Origin: JBHIKY01 sp042139015
GTDB taxonomy: Bacteria > Bacillota > Bacilli > Bacillales > Marinococcaceae
Assembly: GCF_042139015.1 (NCBI RefSeq)
Contig: NZ_JBHIKY010000019.1
Span: forward strand, 9,399 to 73,398
Reading direction: 5' to 3'
Length of the DNA: 64,000 nucleotides
The position numbers and the translations under genes are program-made. The first letter of the stretch is position 1, and each line of letters begins with the position of its first letter. Shown here piece by piece: positions 1-7,292 of this stretch. The notes below the pieces were generated by a model. The model was not told the DNA's origin. It searched no databases and saw only the letters and a program-made list of their open reading frames with translations.

Positions 1-384
1 ATTGATTTTTAAATAAGCTGACGCCACTGGCAAAATACTCTGAGGAGTACCCATCCACTGCAGAATATATGGAGCCATGATATAACCAATGATACCTAGC
101 AGCATTGAAAGCAATCCAAGGACAAAAACAAAAGCATTTAATGATTTTTTTAAACCTTCTTCATCATTCGCGCCGGTTCGTTGGGAAAGGACCGTGAGTG
201 TTGCGCTGTTAATACCAATAATAAATGACAATATTGTAAAGATGACAGCCGCTGAAATAGAGACCGCTCCCAAAGCGGCGGCACCGAGCAGATTCCCTAT
301 CCATAAACTATCTACGATTTGATATGAGCTTTGTAATAAATTACCGAGAAAAATAGGTGATGAGAAAATTATCATTTTTCTCAT
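1..384 (-). CDS. MATE family efflux transporter, N-terminal part (runs off left edge)
   Basis: The minus-strand reading frame is open from position 384 to the window edge, giving 128 residues of an N-terminus that begins MRKMIIFSSP. The visible part holds about three hydrophobic segments and the pattern IVDSLWIGNLLGAAALGAVS followed by a T-x-x-S-Q-x-x-GA region, which is the usual first half of MATE multidrug/Na+ antiporters with bundled 12-TM topology. The C-terminal two thirds lie outside the window, so substrate and subgroup cannot be judged. An alternative ATG lies three codons in. A complete second MATE gene sits at 15962-17323 and the two are clearly distinct in sequence. Confidence 0.8.
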   Translation of the reverse strand, partial: MRKMIIFSSPIFLGNLLQSSYQIVDSLWIGNLLGAAALGAVSISAAVIFTILSFIIGINSATLTVLSQRTGANDEEGLKKSLNAFVFVLGLLSMLLGIIGYIMAPYILQWMGTPQSILPVASAYLKIN

Positions 385-470
385 AATACTTCCTTCAGTA
401 AAGTCTATCTGGGTGCTGCTTTTGTTCAAGCTTTCTCTCTCCAATCCTGCGCTGCTTCATTTCCAAAAAA

Positions 471-857
471 TCAACTCGTATGCAGTTCAAAAGACTCCGA
501 TATTTCAATACTATCCTTTACTGACTGAACCATTGAACAATTTTTCCTCGTTAAGATCAGGTTTTTCTCCATTTGCTGCTCGGTTAAACCTTTTGTCCAA
601 ATGTTAAAATGGAGATGAATTTTTTGAACTTCCTGAGCACCATGCTCGTTGCGGGTTACGTCTGCCTCAATTTTAATATCGTACACAGGCTGGCGTCTTT
701 TTTCCATAATTTTTTTAAGTACTCCGCCACTGCACACGGCAACGGAGGAAACAAGTAATTGGTACGGACGAAAACCATATGTTTCATTTCCTGAGACCTG
801 CAGTGTTCCAAATTCTGCTTCTGTCTCAAAACCGTTTTCTTTCATTAAGAATTTCAT
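471..857 (-). CDS. OsmC family protein (peroxiredoxin-like)
   Basis: A 128-residue protein starting MKFLMKENGF. It carries the two cysteines typical of the OsmC/Ohr fold: one in VAVCSGGVL (around residue 42) and one in KNCSMVQS near the C-terminus. These are the peroxidatic and resolving positions in hydroperoxide-reducing members of the family. I chose the ATG at 857, which is preceded by GGAAAAAAG; a GTG at 881 would add eight residues but lacks a ribosome binding site. It sits alone between a MATE gene and a ribosome-rescue candidate. Family membership is well supported, but the peroxide substrate and whether it answers oxidative or osmotic stress are not visible. Confidence 0.8.
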   Translation of the reverse strand: MKFLMKENGFETEAEFGTLQVSGNETYGFRPYQLLVSSVAVCSGGVLKKIMEKRRQPVYDIKIEADVTRNEHGAQEVQKIHLHFNIWTKGLTEQQMEKNLILTRKNCSMVQSVKDSIEISESFELHTS

Positions 858-990
858 TACTTTTTTCCACGCTCCAGTCACTACAAGTTCAACTTTTGTT
901 TGCTATTTTATCTTAACTCAGTAAACGGTTGACGTCTAACATATCAATTTCTTAAAAGCAGCCACCCTATAGACCCTTCATATAAAGAAT

Positions 991-1024
991 AAAAAATTGA
1001 AAAAAGCCGGTGGAGACCGGCTTT
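991..1024 (-). terminator. Rho-independent terminator of the VLRF1-like gene
   Basis: On the minus strand the stem AAAGCCGG / CCGGCTTT closes a six-base loop and is followed by a T-rich run. It overlaps the stop region of the VLRF1-like gene. Confidence 0.85.
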
Positions 1025-1865
1025 ATCTGACACTCTCACCATACACATGATTAAGTATCTCATGTGACGGTTTTGATATAAGATTTTTGGGGATAACATC
1101 CAAAATTTTTGTTCCAAGATGCTTTTCGAGATCTCTGACAGCTTCTTTGTTACCCACAAGGTAAGCACCCTGCAGCCCCCTTTTCTTGATTTCTTTATCA
1201 AGCATCGGGGCTAGGCTTTTATACCAGCGAAGTCTATTTTCATCAAAACGCTGCTGTACTTCATCTACCTGTGTTGTTCCGGAACTCGTTCTATCACTGG
1301 AAGCATTTCCTTTATACTGCTTCCAGTCCTCGGATTCAAATTCCCAGCTGAATCTCTTTTCCTCATTAATTTCACCAAGTGCAGTATCCATTAAAATAAC
1401 ATCGCGCTGCTGAACCATTATTATTCCGGCTGGTGGAAATTTAGACTCCATATCCTGCAGCTGCGTTACTATTGGTTTCTTTTCCCAATGAAACTCGGTT
1501 TCCACCGGTACCTGAAGGATATATTCAGCACGTAGTTCCCCGTCTGCAGACGCTATAAAGATCAGCGCTTTTTGCATATCGGTTTGTAAATCGTAAATAC
1601 GTTGGTTAGCTTCATCTGCGAGCTTTTTGTAAGCTTTCTGTTCATCCTTTGATCCACTTGATTCTGTGTATTCTTTCAGCTTCTTGAGACCATTTTTTAA
1701 TCTAATTTTCCATTCTCCGCTTTGTTGATTACCCTCACCTAAATCAGTATTCAGATAAATCGTTAATATTCCGGTTTCATCGTGGGTGTTGTTATATTTA
1801 TTAAGGTCGTTACGTAAAGTTATTTCACATCGTTCCTTTCCATCAAACAAATTTGGAATGTACAA
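1023..1865 (-). CDS. VLRF1 / aeRF1-type release-factor-like protein
   Basis: The 280-residue product matches the general plan of bacterial VLRF1 (Vms1-like release factor) proteins: an N-terminal segment with ILTIYLNTD, a GEWKIRLKNGLKKL stretch near residue 55, a central beta-rich region with RDVILMDTALGEI, and a C-terminal segment with YKSLAPMLDKEIKKRG and GAYLVGNKEAVRDLEKHL. Such proteins are proposed to hydrolyse peptidyl-tRNA on stalled 50S subunits in ribosome quality control; for this gene that role is inferred. The start is unsatisfactory: the only in-frame start codon is a TTG at 1865 with no clear ribosome binding site, while the strong AAGGAA-like site lies inside the frame ahead of ATG/GTG codons in other frames that stop at once. 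Start confidence is low, family confidence moderate. Confidence 0.6.
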   Translation of the reverse strand: MYIPNLFDGKERCEITLRNDLNKYNNTHDETGILTIYLNTDLGEGNQQSGEWKIRLKNGLKKLKEYTESSGSKDEQKAYKKLADEANQRIYDLQTDMQKALIFIASADGELRAEYILQVPVETEFHWEKKPIVTQLQDMESKFPPAGIIMVQQRDVILMDTALGEINEEKRFSWEFESEDWKQYKGNASSDRTSSGTTQVDEVQQRFDENRLRWYKSLAPMLDKEIKKRGLQGAYLVGNKEAVRDLEKHLGTKILDVIPKNLISKPSHEILNHVYGESVR

Positions 1866-1913
1866 CGCTTATTACCGAAAAAATATGTCCATAAACTTGT
1901 TTTTAAACCAAAA

Positions 1914-1948
1914 TAAAAAAGACCCCTCCGTAAATTGGAAAAGGGTCC
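1914..1948 (-). terminator. Rho-independent terminator after the YtxH-like gene
   Basis: Read on the minus strand, GACCC pairs with GGGTC around a longer imperfect stem and is followed by TTTTTTATTTT. It ends the 1955-2392 gene and separates it from the VLRF1-like gene downstream. Confidence 0.8.
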
Positions 1949-1954
1949 TAATTA

Positions 1955-2392
1955 CTAAGAAGACATATTTTCGCCTGTAGGCAGTTTTTCTACATTCGAA
2001 TTACTTTCCAGCTGCTTAGATTCCTCCCCTTCTTCTGATTCCTTTAAGTTCTTTATATCACGTGCTGTTTGCTGTGTTGTTTCTTTCACATGCACTGTCG
2101 TTTCTTTTAGATGTGCTGCTCTTGCTGATATTTGTTCCACATCTGCACTTGCGGACTTTAACAATTCAGATAATCGATTCGAGGATTCTCTAAGTTGAGA
2201 TATTATTTCTTCACGATTTTCAGATAGAAATTGGCTTACCTCGTTAATTGTACCCGCAGTTTTTTTTGTACCACCTACAATTCTATTTCGTGTAGAACGA
2301 TTGCTCATCAAAAATAACATAGTTGCAGATGCACTAACCGCAAGGCCTATCTGCAGGCCGCGCTTTGATTTTTGTTCCACTTCTTTCTCCAC
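1955..2392 (-). CDS. YtxH-like membrane-anchored protein
   Basis: A 145-residue protein. It begins with a short basic stretch, then one hydrophobic segment (roughly residues 13-30, LQIGLAVSASATMLFLMSN), then SRSTRNRIVGG, then a long polar helical tail rich in Ser, Glu, Lys and Thr with likely coiled-coil character. This plan resembles YtxH-domain general-stress proteins, which sit in the membrane with a helical cytoplasmic tail. The start is a GTG at 2392 preceded by GGAGAAAG. It has its own terminator and lies upstream of the VLRF1-like gene in the same direction. The biochemical role is unknown and the family call is tentative. Confidence 0.55.
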   Translation of the reverse strand: MEKEVEQKSKRGLQIGLAVSASATMLFLMSNRSTRNRIVGGTKKTAGTINEVSQFLSENREEIISQLRESSNRLSELLKSASADVEQISARAAHLKETTVHVKETTQQTARDIKNLKESEEGEESKQLESNSNVEKLPTGENMSS

Positions 2393-2496
2393 CTTTCTCC
2401 AACGTCCGATTCAATATATTTATCCTATATCATACTAGATACCACAAATCTGCAGTTAATATTCATAAAATTTGAAAGACCAGAGTGACTGAATAG

Positions 2497-3480
2497 TCAT
2501 TCATCAATAACGCTATAAATATTTTGGCTGTTTACTTTAGTTACCTCCACTTTATTCCAAGCTTCTAATAAATCTAAGTGCCCTTGAATTTCTGACATAG
2601 TTAATGAAGGCTGTTGGCTGGATAACGCTCCAAAATAATCACAGCATATGGAATAGCATGTCTGTGGCCCTTTTATTTTTAATTGAGCATACAGTTCATC
2701 AGCGCGCTTCTCTTGAGCCTGTACTCTTTTATTAATCAAGCTGTCGACCCTGGTGATTTTAGATCCATGCCCCGGATATACGACACTTAGGGAAAATGAT
2801 AAGATTCTTCTTAATGTATCCCGATACTGAAGCATCTCGTTACTTTTATCTGTCTCTCCGGGATATGGGGCCTCTGTTATTGCATTTGAGGAAATCTCCG
2901 CCAGCAGAGTATCTCCACCTATAAGAGCTGCTGCTTCTTGATGATAAAGAGCGATATGACTATGAGCATGTCCTGGAGTTTCAAGGACACTCCAGCCTTC
3001 TGTTCCTTCTATTTCGTCTCCTTCCTGTAGCTCGAAATCCAAGTCTACTGGTTCTTCAGGTTTAATGTATTGCAACAAATCATTATGGGCTTTACGAATT
3101 AGAGTCTCGGGTAAACCTGATACCTTGTAGTAACTTTCAAAAAAGGAAATTATGTTTTCATAAAATTGTGTCTGCTGAGCAAGCCAAAATTTATTCTTCC
3201 AGTGACCTTTAATAACAGCCGAATTTGCAAATCTATAAATGCTCCCTGTATGGTCGGGATGGTGGTGAGTAAGTATTATCTGCTCAATATCCGTATAAAG
3301 AAAGCCCTTCTTTTCTAATTCACCGATTAGAACAGACCACGCCTCGTCCGTGTCCGGGCCGGCATCAATGAGGGTCAATTTCTCTCCTTCCAATAAATAC
3401 ACATGAACAGGGCCTACCTTATATGGGGTCGGTAGAGTAATTTGATGGATCCCTTCAATTTTCACTTCGAGATTGGGCAA
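2497..3480 (-). CDS. MBL-fold metallo-hydrolase
   Basis: A metallo-beta-lactamase-fold hydrolase of about 327 residues. Metal-binding motifs are visible: THHHPDHTG (HxHxDH) in the first third, ETPGHAHSH, GGDTLL and YPGHG. The C-terminal 80 residues look like the winged-helix cap found in the MBL subgroup that resembles LACTB2. The open frame extends to an ATG at 3549, but that has no ribosome binding site. A TTG at 3480 lies behind AGGGGACAGG and gives the usual N-terminus just before the IEGIHQITLPTPY strand. A GTG at 3486 is also possible. The substrate is unknown. It has no obvious operon partner. Confidence 0.8.
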   Translation of the reverse strand: MPNLEVKIEGIHQITLPTPYKVGPVHVYLLEGEKLTLIDAGPDTDEAWSVLIGELEKKGFLYTDIEQIILTHHHPDHTGSIYRFANSAVIKGHWKNKFWLAQQTQFYENIISFFESYYKVSGLPETLIRKAHNDLLQYIKPEEPVDLDFELQEGDEIEGTEGWSVLETPGHAHSHIALYHQEAAALIGGDTLLAEISSNAITEAPYPGETDKSNEMLQYRDTLRRILSFSLSVVYPGHGSKITRVDSLINKRVQAQEKRADELYAQLKIKGPQTCYSICCDYFGALSSQQPSLTMSEIQGHLDLLEAWNKVEVTKVNSQNIYSVIDE

Positions 3481-3616
3481 TGTCACCTGTCCCCTTTTAC
3501 AAATGTTTTTCTTTACCACGGGCAATACTTCAACATTCTCGAAAGCCATATAGTTAAGTTAAAGCAAAAAAATAGAATGCCTAACAAAATGCTAAACATT
3601 CAAGAAAATCACATAT

Positions 3617-3763
3617 TTAATTATACACTTCTGATATGAAGAAATCAGTTTCTTTTTCTTCAAAAGTGATTTCCCTGCGGTTTTTCAATTGCTTCAGCTC
3701 AGCATTTAATATTTCAATTTCTCTCTCCATGCTTGCAATCTTTTTCTTTTGAGAAACCGTCAC
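3617..3763 (-). CDS. Short coiled-coil protein (48 aa)
   Basis: A 49-codon minus-strand frame starts at a GTG directly behind GGAGGGAGAGAAT, a near-perfect ribosome binding site. The product is almost entirely a charged amphipathic helix: KKKIASMEREIEILNAELK is followed by QLKNRREITFEEKETD, with heptad-like spacing of I, M, I, L and L. An upstream in-frame ATG at 3778 overlaps the ribosome binding site and is less likely. It resembles short coiled-coil proteins of Bacillales without matching one I can name. An exact cre site lies about 90 bp upstream, so it may be under CcpA control. Function unknown. Confidence 0.55.
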   Translation of the reverse strand: MTVSQKKKIASMEREIEILNAELKQLKNRREITFEEKETDFFISEVYN

Positions 3764-3854
3764 ATTCTCTCCCTCCATTTAGTAAACGAATATTCAGAAA
3801 AATTTATTTATAATTGTAGCAAACAGAACTTTTTTTGTAAATAGGCACTAAAAT

Positions 3855-3868
3855 TGTAAGCGCTAACA
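3855..3868. promoter_or_regulatory. cre site (CcpA operator), exact consensus match
   Basis: TGTAAGCGCTAACA fits the Bacillus cre consensus TGWAANCGNTNWCA at every position. It lies between the divergent 48-aa coiled-coil gene and the FbpB-like gene, so CcpA could act on either. Confidence 0.65.
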
Positions 3869-3993
3869 TAATCATAATTTTCCAATTATAAAAATTATTC
3901 AAAAAATATTAACATTTTAATGCCCCACAACTGATTTTTTTAGGATATGATGTATATGGGGAGCAGAGAATCAAAATGTAAAGGATGAGAGTG

Positions 3994-4149
3994 ATGAGAA
4001 AACCAATACGTTCAACACTTGAAGAATTAATTAATGAAAATAAAAAAGAACTTCTTAACGATCCATCAGCCATTGAAAAGATTGAAGAAAAATTAGACGA
4101 TAGAAAAGCAAAAGAAGTCTACGTTTCTGATTCACAGGAAAAAGAATAA
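3994..4149 (+). CDS. FbpB-family small basic protein
   Basis: A 51-residue product starting MRKPIRSTLEELINENKKELL, then NDPSAIEKIEEKLDDRKAK. This is the FbpB family pattern: MRK start, EELI-x-x-NK, LL-x-D and IE-(K/R)-IE. In B. subtilis FbpB is a Fur-controlled helper of the FsrA small RNA in the iron-sparing response. The ATG is preceded by AAGGATGAG at good spacing. I could not find a convincing Fur box upstream, but an exact cre site lies 126 bp upstream. A bidirectional terminator follows. The C-terminal dozen residues (VYVSDSQEKE) extend beyond the usual family core. Confidence 0.7.
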   Translation: MRKPIRSTLEELINENKKELLNDPSAIEKIEEKLDDRKAKEVYVSDSQEKE

Positions 4150-4201
4150 AAAACTTGGCTTTTTCGCCGGGTAATAATATTTCTTCTTCAAGTAAAAAGA
4201 G

Positions 4202-4234
4202 AAAGGAGCCGATTTTTTATCCGGGCTCCTTTTT
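4202..4234. terminator. Bidirectional Rho-independent terminator
   Basis: AAAGGAGCC and GGCTCCTTT form a stem around a 13-base loop, with A-rich sequence on the left and TTTTT on the right. It serves the FbpB-like gene (+) and the convergent sortase gene (-). Confidence 0.85.
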
Positions 4235-4616
4235 ATTTGTTAAGCTCAGCAGTAATGACAAGTCTATCTTCATGGGTTCCGGCATCCCTGTCAAACTCAC
4301 CGGTGCAGGTTATTAACTTTATTTGCTTCTTTCCCGAATAACCAAAAATGTCTTCAAGTGGAGCTTCTTGATAAGGAAAACTCTCTTTATTTGTAATAGT
4401 AAAAAGTTGTCTGGTGTTATTTTTATCAGTAATAATTACCTCATCTCCTGGATCTACATGTTCGAGATCGAAAAAAACAGCCGGACCTTGCTTATCATCT
4501 ACATGCCCGGCGATAACCGCATTCCCTCGTTCTCCCGGAGCCTTACCAGGTTCAAACCAGGCAGTTTCTTCGCCGTTATCGGGAACTTCCATCGCTCCAT
4601 CTTCTCTAAGTCCCAT
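4233..4616 (-). CDS. Class F-type sortase, apparently 5'-truncated
   Basis: The 127-residue frame contains a sortase catalytic triad: His in VIAGHVDD, Cys in LITCTGEFD, and Arg in THEDRLVITAEL. This arrangement matches the short class F (SrtD-like) sortases of Bacillaceae. Sortase sequence continues in frame upstream of the first ATG (4616) as TPAAVEIPAINVEAPIVAMG, the conserved first strand, preceded by a Lys/Glu/Thr/Ser-rich linker. No ATG, GTG or TTG occurs there before a stop near 4765. The usual N-terminal membrane anchor is therefore missing, and the first usable ATG would remove the first strand. The gene runs head-to-head into the DUF4397 reading frame. It looks like a deletion-damaged gene, although the catalytic residues are intact. 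Confidence 0.7.
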   Translation of the reverse strand: MGLREDGAMEVPDNGEETAWFEPGKAPGERGNAVIAGHVDDKQGPAVFFDLEHVDPGDEVIITDKNNTRQLFTITNKESFPYQEAPLEDIFGYSGKKQIKLITCTGEFDRDAGTHEDRLVITAELNK

Positions 4617-4691
4617 AGCGACAATTGGCGCTTCAACATTAATTGCGGGTATTTCAACAGCTGCAGGTGTATAGCTTTCAATAGATGATGC

Positions 4692-5408
4692 TTGAATTGT
4701 CTCGTTTACTTTGGTTGTTTCTTTCTCGGCTGTGGGGCTCTCGTCTTTGGAGTTTTTGGAGGAGCTGCTTCAGCAGACAACCATGAAGGAGAAGAAGAGG
4801 GGATGGTAAGGATTTTGCATGCTTCCCCAGATGCTCCAGCAGTCGATGTGTATGTGAATGATGAAGCAGTAGTTGAAGATGCCGAATTTAAAGATGCCAC
4901 CGATTACATGGATCTGCCTGAAGGCGATCATGAAGTAGCGATTTATCCTTCCGAAGAAGGCATGGAAGGAGTATCCGGTAATTGAAGAAACGCTTAGTGT
5001 GGAAGTAGGAAAGGCTTATACAGCATCAGCTATTAATACCGTAGATAACCTCAGCCTAAATGTAATGGAAGATGAGATGGAAGTGTCTGAAGGGATGGTA
5101 AAGTTAATGCAGCTCATTTCTCCCCGTATGCCCCGAATGTTGACGTGGCAGCAGACGGAAATATTCTATTTGAAGATGCAGCATTTGAAGAAGTAACGCA
5201 GTATGAAGAGGTTGAAGCTGGAACGTATGATCTGGAGGTCCTTCCGACAGGCAGTGAAGATGCAGTACTTGAACTTTCTGGAACAGAACTTGAAGAGGAG
5301 CCAGAGCTTGATGCAGTTGTACTTTCTACACCATCTGAGGAGATGATGCCATCAGAGATGCCAGAAACAGGAATGGGAGGAACCGCTGAGAGCAGTGCAA
5401 ATCAATAA
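4692..5408 (+). pseudogene. DUF4397-domain surface protein, frameshifted, with MPETG-type tail
   Basis: Three overlapping pieces read as one DUF4397 protein. The first (from a TTG at 4692) has a hydrophobic leader ending GGAASADN, then VRILHASPDAPAVDVYVND. The second, in the +1 frame from about 4981, has IEETLSVEVGKAYTASAIN. The third returns to the first frame and covers NVDVAADGNILFEDAAFEEV to the end. The shifts fall near 4973-4980 and 5100-5107 and compensate each other. The protein ends with MPETGMGGTAESSANQ, an LPXTG-like sorting signal without the usual hydrophobic helix and basic tail. The leader is probably incomplete, since its start lies in sequence that also reads as sortase linker on the other strand. 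Sequencing error is the alternative to real decay. Confidence 0.7.
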
Positions 5409-5418
5409 AAGCCCTACT

Positions 5419-6288
5419 TCAAGAGCTTTTCAAATGGTATTGCAGAAGAAGATGAAAGGTCAAATCTTTTAAGCTTGGTTTTTCATTCAAAAGATGATGC
5501 CGACCATTGTCAATCAGGATTTGCTCTGCTGCAGGAAATAGTTTTTTATAAAGGAGCATATTCTGCCTCCAGCTTACCGTTGTATCTTTGGTGCCCTGCA
5601 GAATTTGAACCGGCTGGAATGAACCAGTGTAGCCGTTAAACTTTTTTTCCCATTTAACGAGTGCAGACACCCAGTTTAAATAAACTGCTTTCCCTTGCAG
5701 GGGATCATTCTTCAAACGATGGAGAAATTCTTCTTCTACTGCTCCTGCTTTGAACTTTCGAGGTAATTCGTTTGAAAACATATGAATAAGAGGTGCTGCA
5801 TATTTACTGGTCCACCATTGACTGGTGCGCAGCAATGGAGATATGAGGCTGAGCTTTTGAAATGACTGGCCGTTTAATAGTACATATTCTGCAAGAATTG
5901 CTGCGCCTGTGCTATGTCCAATTGCTGCGAGTTCAGTTATGTTCAACGATTTTAAATAAGCTAATACCTCATGCAGAGAAACTTGATACGTTTGGAAGGA
6001 AGAAATTTCATGTCTCTTCCCTTCTGATAATCCATGACCGGGAAGATCAAACACAGCCACCCGTATATCTTTATTTAATAAATATTCAATAAATGCAGCA
6101 TTGGTCGCGGCATGGTCGAAGTAGCCATGGAGAAATAGCACTGTCCTGTCTATTTTAGGAGGTGTGAACAGCTGAAAAAATATATCTGGCTGCTGTGGTT
6201 TTCGGATCACATCCCATTGATATGTCATACCATCTACAGGTAATTGATAGCGTTTTATGTATTCTTGGACATACCTCTCAGTAATCAT
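5419..6288 (-). CDS. Alpha/beta hydrolase (monoacylglycerol-lipase-like)
   Basis: A 289-residue alpha/beta hydrolase. FLHGYFDHAA carries the oxyanion-hole HG, VFDLPGHGLSEGKRHE follows, GHSTGAA holds the nucleophilic Ser, ILQGTKDTTV holds the acid Asp, and the catalytic His is in NGRHHLLNE. These features resemble the serine aminopeptidase S33/monoglyceride lipase group, suggesting a lipid ester or similar substrate in the cytoplasm. The open frame extends 54 codons further to 6450, but the ATG at 6288 follows AAGGAGAGACAAT and gives a normal family N-terminus, MITERYVQEYI. It converges on the DUF4397 locus and has no operon partner. Confidence 0.85.
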   Translation of the reverse strand: MITERYVQEYIKRYQLPVDGMTYQWDVIRKPQQPDIFFQLFTPPKIDRTVLFLHGYFDHAATNAAFIEYLLNKDIRVAVFDLPGHGLSEGKRHEISSFQTYQVSLHEVLAYLKSLNITELAAIGHSTGAAILAEYVLLNGQSFQKLSLISPLLRTSQWWTSKYAAPLIHMFSNELPRKFKAGAVEEEFLHRLKNDPLQGKAVYLNWVSALVKWEKKFNGYTGSFQPVQILQGTKDTTVSWRQNMLLYKKLFPAAEQILIDNGRHHLLNEKPSLKDLTFHLLLQYHLKSS

Positions 6289-6504
6289 ATTGTCTCTCCT
6301 TATATTGGAGTGCGCACATGTCTTCTGCTCCATCTGCACCCAGTTCAATATTTTCAAGCTTGAATATACACTTAATAATGCACTTTTAAAAGCAATAATT
6401 GGTTTTTCGCTGATGATTTTCAATTTTTCGCTCATCAAAGTGTTTTTCACTGCTGCTCAGCGTCTATTCTGCTATGAATTCCGTATGTAGATTTGGTCTC
6501 TGAC

Positions 6505-6655
6505 GGTTTTCGCGTGTTCTATCGGTTTATCACGCTCTACCTGGATTATCACGCACTCCATTGATTTTTCCACGCCATCCACTCGTTTATCCGTGTTCCA
6601 TTCAGTTTTCACCCGCTCCCCCGATTGTTTCCACTCCATCGACCAGTTTACAACG
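6505..6655. repeat. Degenerate ~20-bp tandem repeat tract
   Basis: About seven to eight consecutive units of 19-22 bp can be lined up here. Examples begin at 6524 (GGTTTATCACGCTCTACCT), 6543 (GGATTATCACGCACTCCATT), 6585 (GTTTATCCGTGTTCCATTCA) and 6605. The common core is about GTTTATCACGCWCTCCAT, with every unit diverged. The tract lies in the 420-bp gene-free stretch upstream of the hydrolase gene and before the ferritin terminator. Confidence 0.65.
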
Positions 6656-6663
6656 CATGAATT

Positions 6664-6700
6664 TCAAAAAAGCTGCCTTCCTCTAGAGGAAAGCAGCTAA
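6664..6700 (-). terminator. Rho-independent terminator of the ferritin-like gene
   Basis: On the minus strand, AGCTGCTTTCCTCTAGAGGAAGGCAGCT forms a strong hairpin with one mismatched pair, followed by TTTTTT. Confidence 0.9.
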
Positions 6701-6709
6701 AATTTTCTA

Positions 6710-7144
6710 TTATTGTAAACGTGGATCATCCAACAAACGATCCATTTCTTCCATATGGCCAGTTTCATCGGCGATTAAGTCTTCGAGCTTTAGTTGAAGC
6801 TCAATTAATCCTAATTCATCTGCCTGCTGGACACGTTTTTTATAACGTTCAATTGTGTCAATTTCTGATTGACGGGCAGTCTGGAGCATAGTCTTCACAT
6901 CACTTGTCTGCTTAACGTCAGCCACTTTCGTAGTTGGAGTACCACCAAGGGTCTTAATTTTTTCTGCTAAATAAAGGGCATGACCCTGCTCATCGGTAAT
7001 TTCACCTTCAAAAAACGGCTTCAGTACTTGACGGTATAAACCGGAAACTACTGCAGCATAGTTCGTATACATTACTGTAGCAGCATACTCATTTGATAAA
7101 TCTTCGTTAAGTCCATTAATTAATTCTTCCATTTTCGGATCCAT
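6710..7144 (-). CDS. Ferritin-like diiron/iron-storage protein
   Basis: A 144-residue four-helix-bundle protein of the bacterioferritin/ferritin-like type. Iron-ligand-type residues recur in helices: LSNEYAATVMYTNYA (helix 1 Glu), DEQGHALYLAEKI (E-x-x-H-like, helix 2), RQSEIDTIERYKKR (helix 3) and LIADETGHMEEMDRLL (ExxH, helix 4). These fit a dinuclear iron site and suggest iron storage or detoxification in the cytoplasm. The ATG follows AAAGGAGGTATCCTGAC. It is monocistronic, with a strong terminator. No haem-binding methionine can be assigned, so bacterioferritin proper is not claimed. Confidence 0.8.
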   Translation of the reverse strand: MDPKMEELINGLNEDLSNEYAATVMYTNYAAVVSGLYRQVLKPFFEGEITDEQGHALYLAEKIKTLGGTPTTKVADVKQTSDVKTMLQTARQSEIDTIERYKKRVQQADELGLIELQLKLEDLIADETGHMEEMDRLLDDPRLQ

Positions 7145-7292
7145 GTCAGGATACCTCCTTTAATGTCAGTTGCAAAATATAAAGATTTTTAGATGCGGGA
7201 TTCAACCCTGATGGATTAATCAGTATTCAATTTGTGTCCACTGTAAATGTTACCCTGCTGCAGTGATTTTTAAACTAAAAACGGGAATTAAG

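Noticed and set aside
4692..5408. Programmed ribosomal frameshifting in the DUF4397 gene
   Set aside because: Two separate shifts of opposite direction are needed, and no slippery heptamer or stimulatory hairpin was seen at either point.
6505..6655. CRISPR array
   Set aside because: Units are all different, there are no identical direct repeats with unique spacers and no cas genes nearby.
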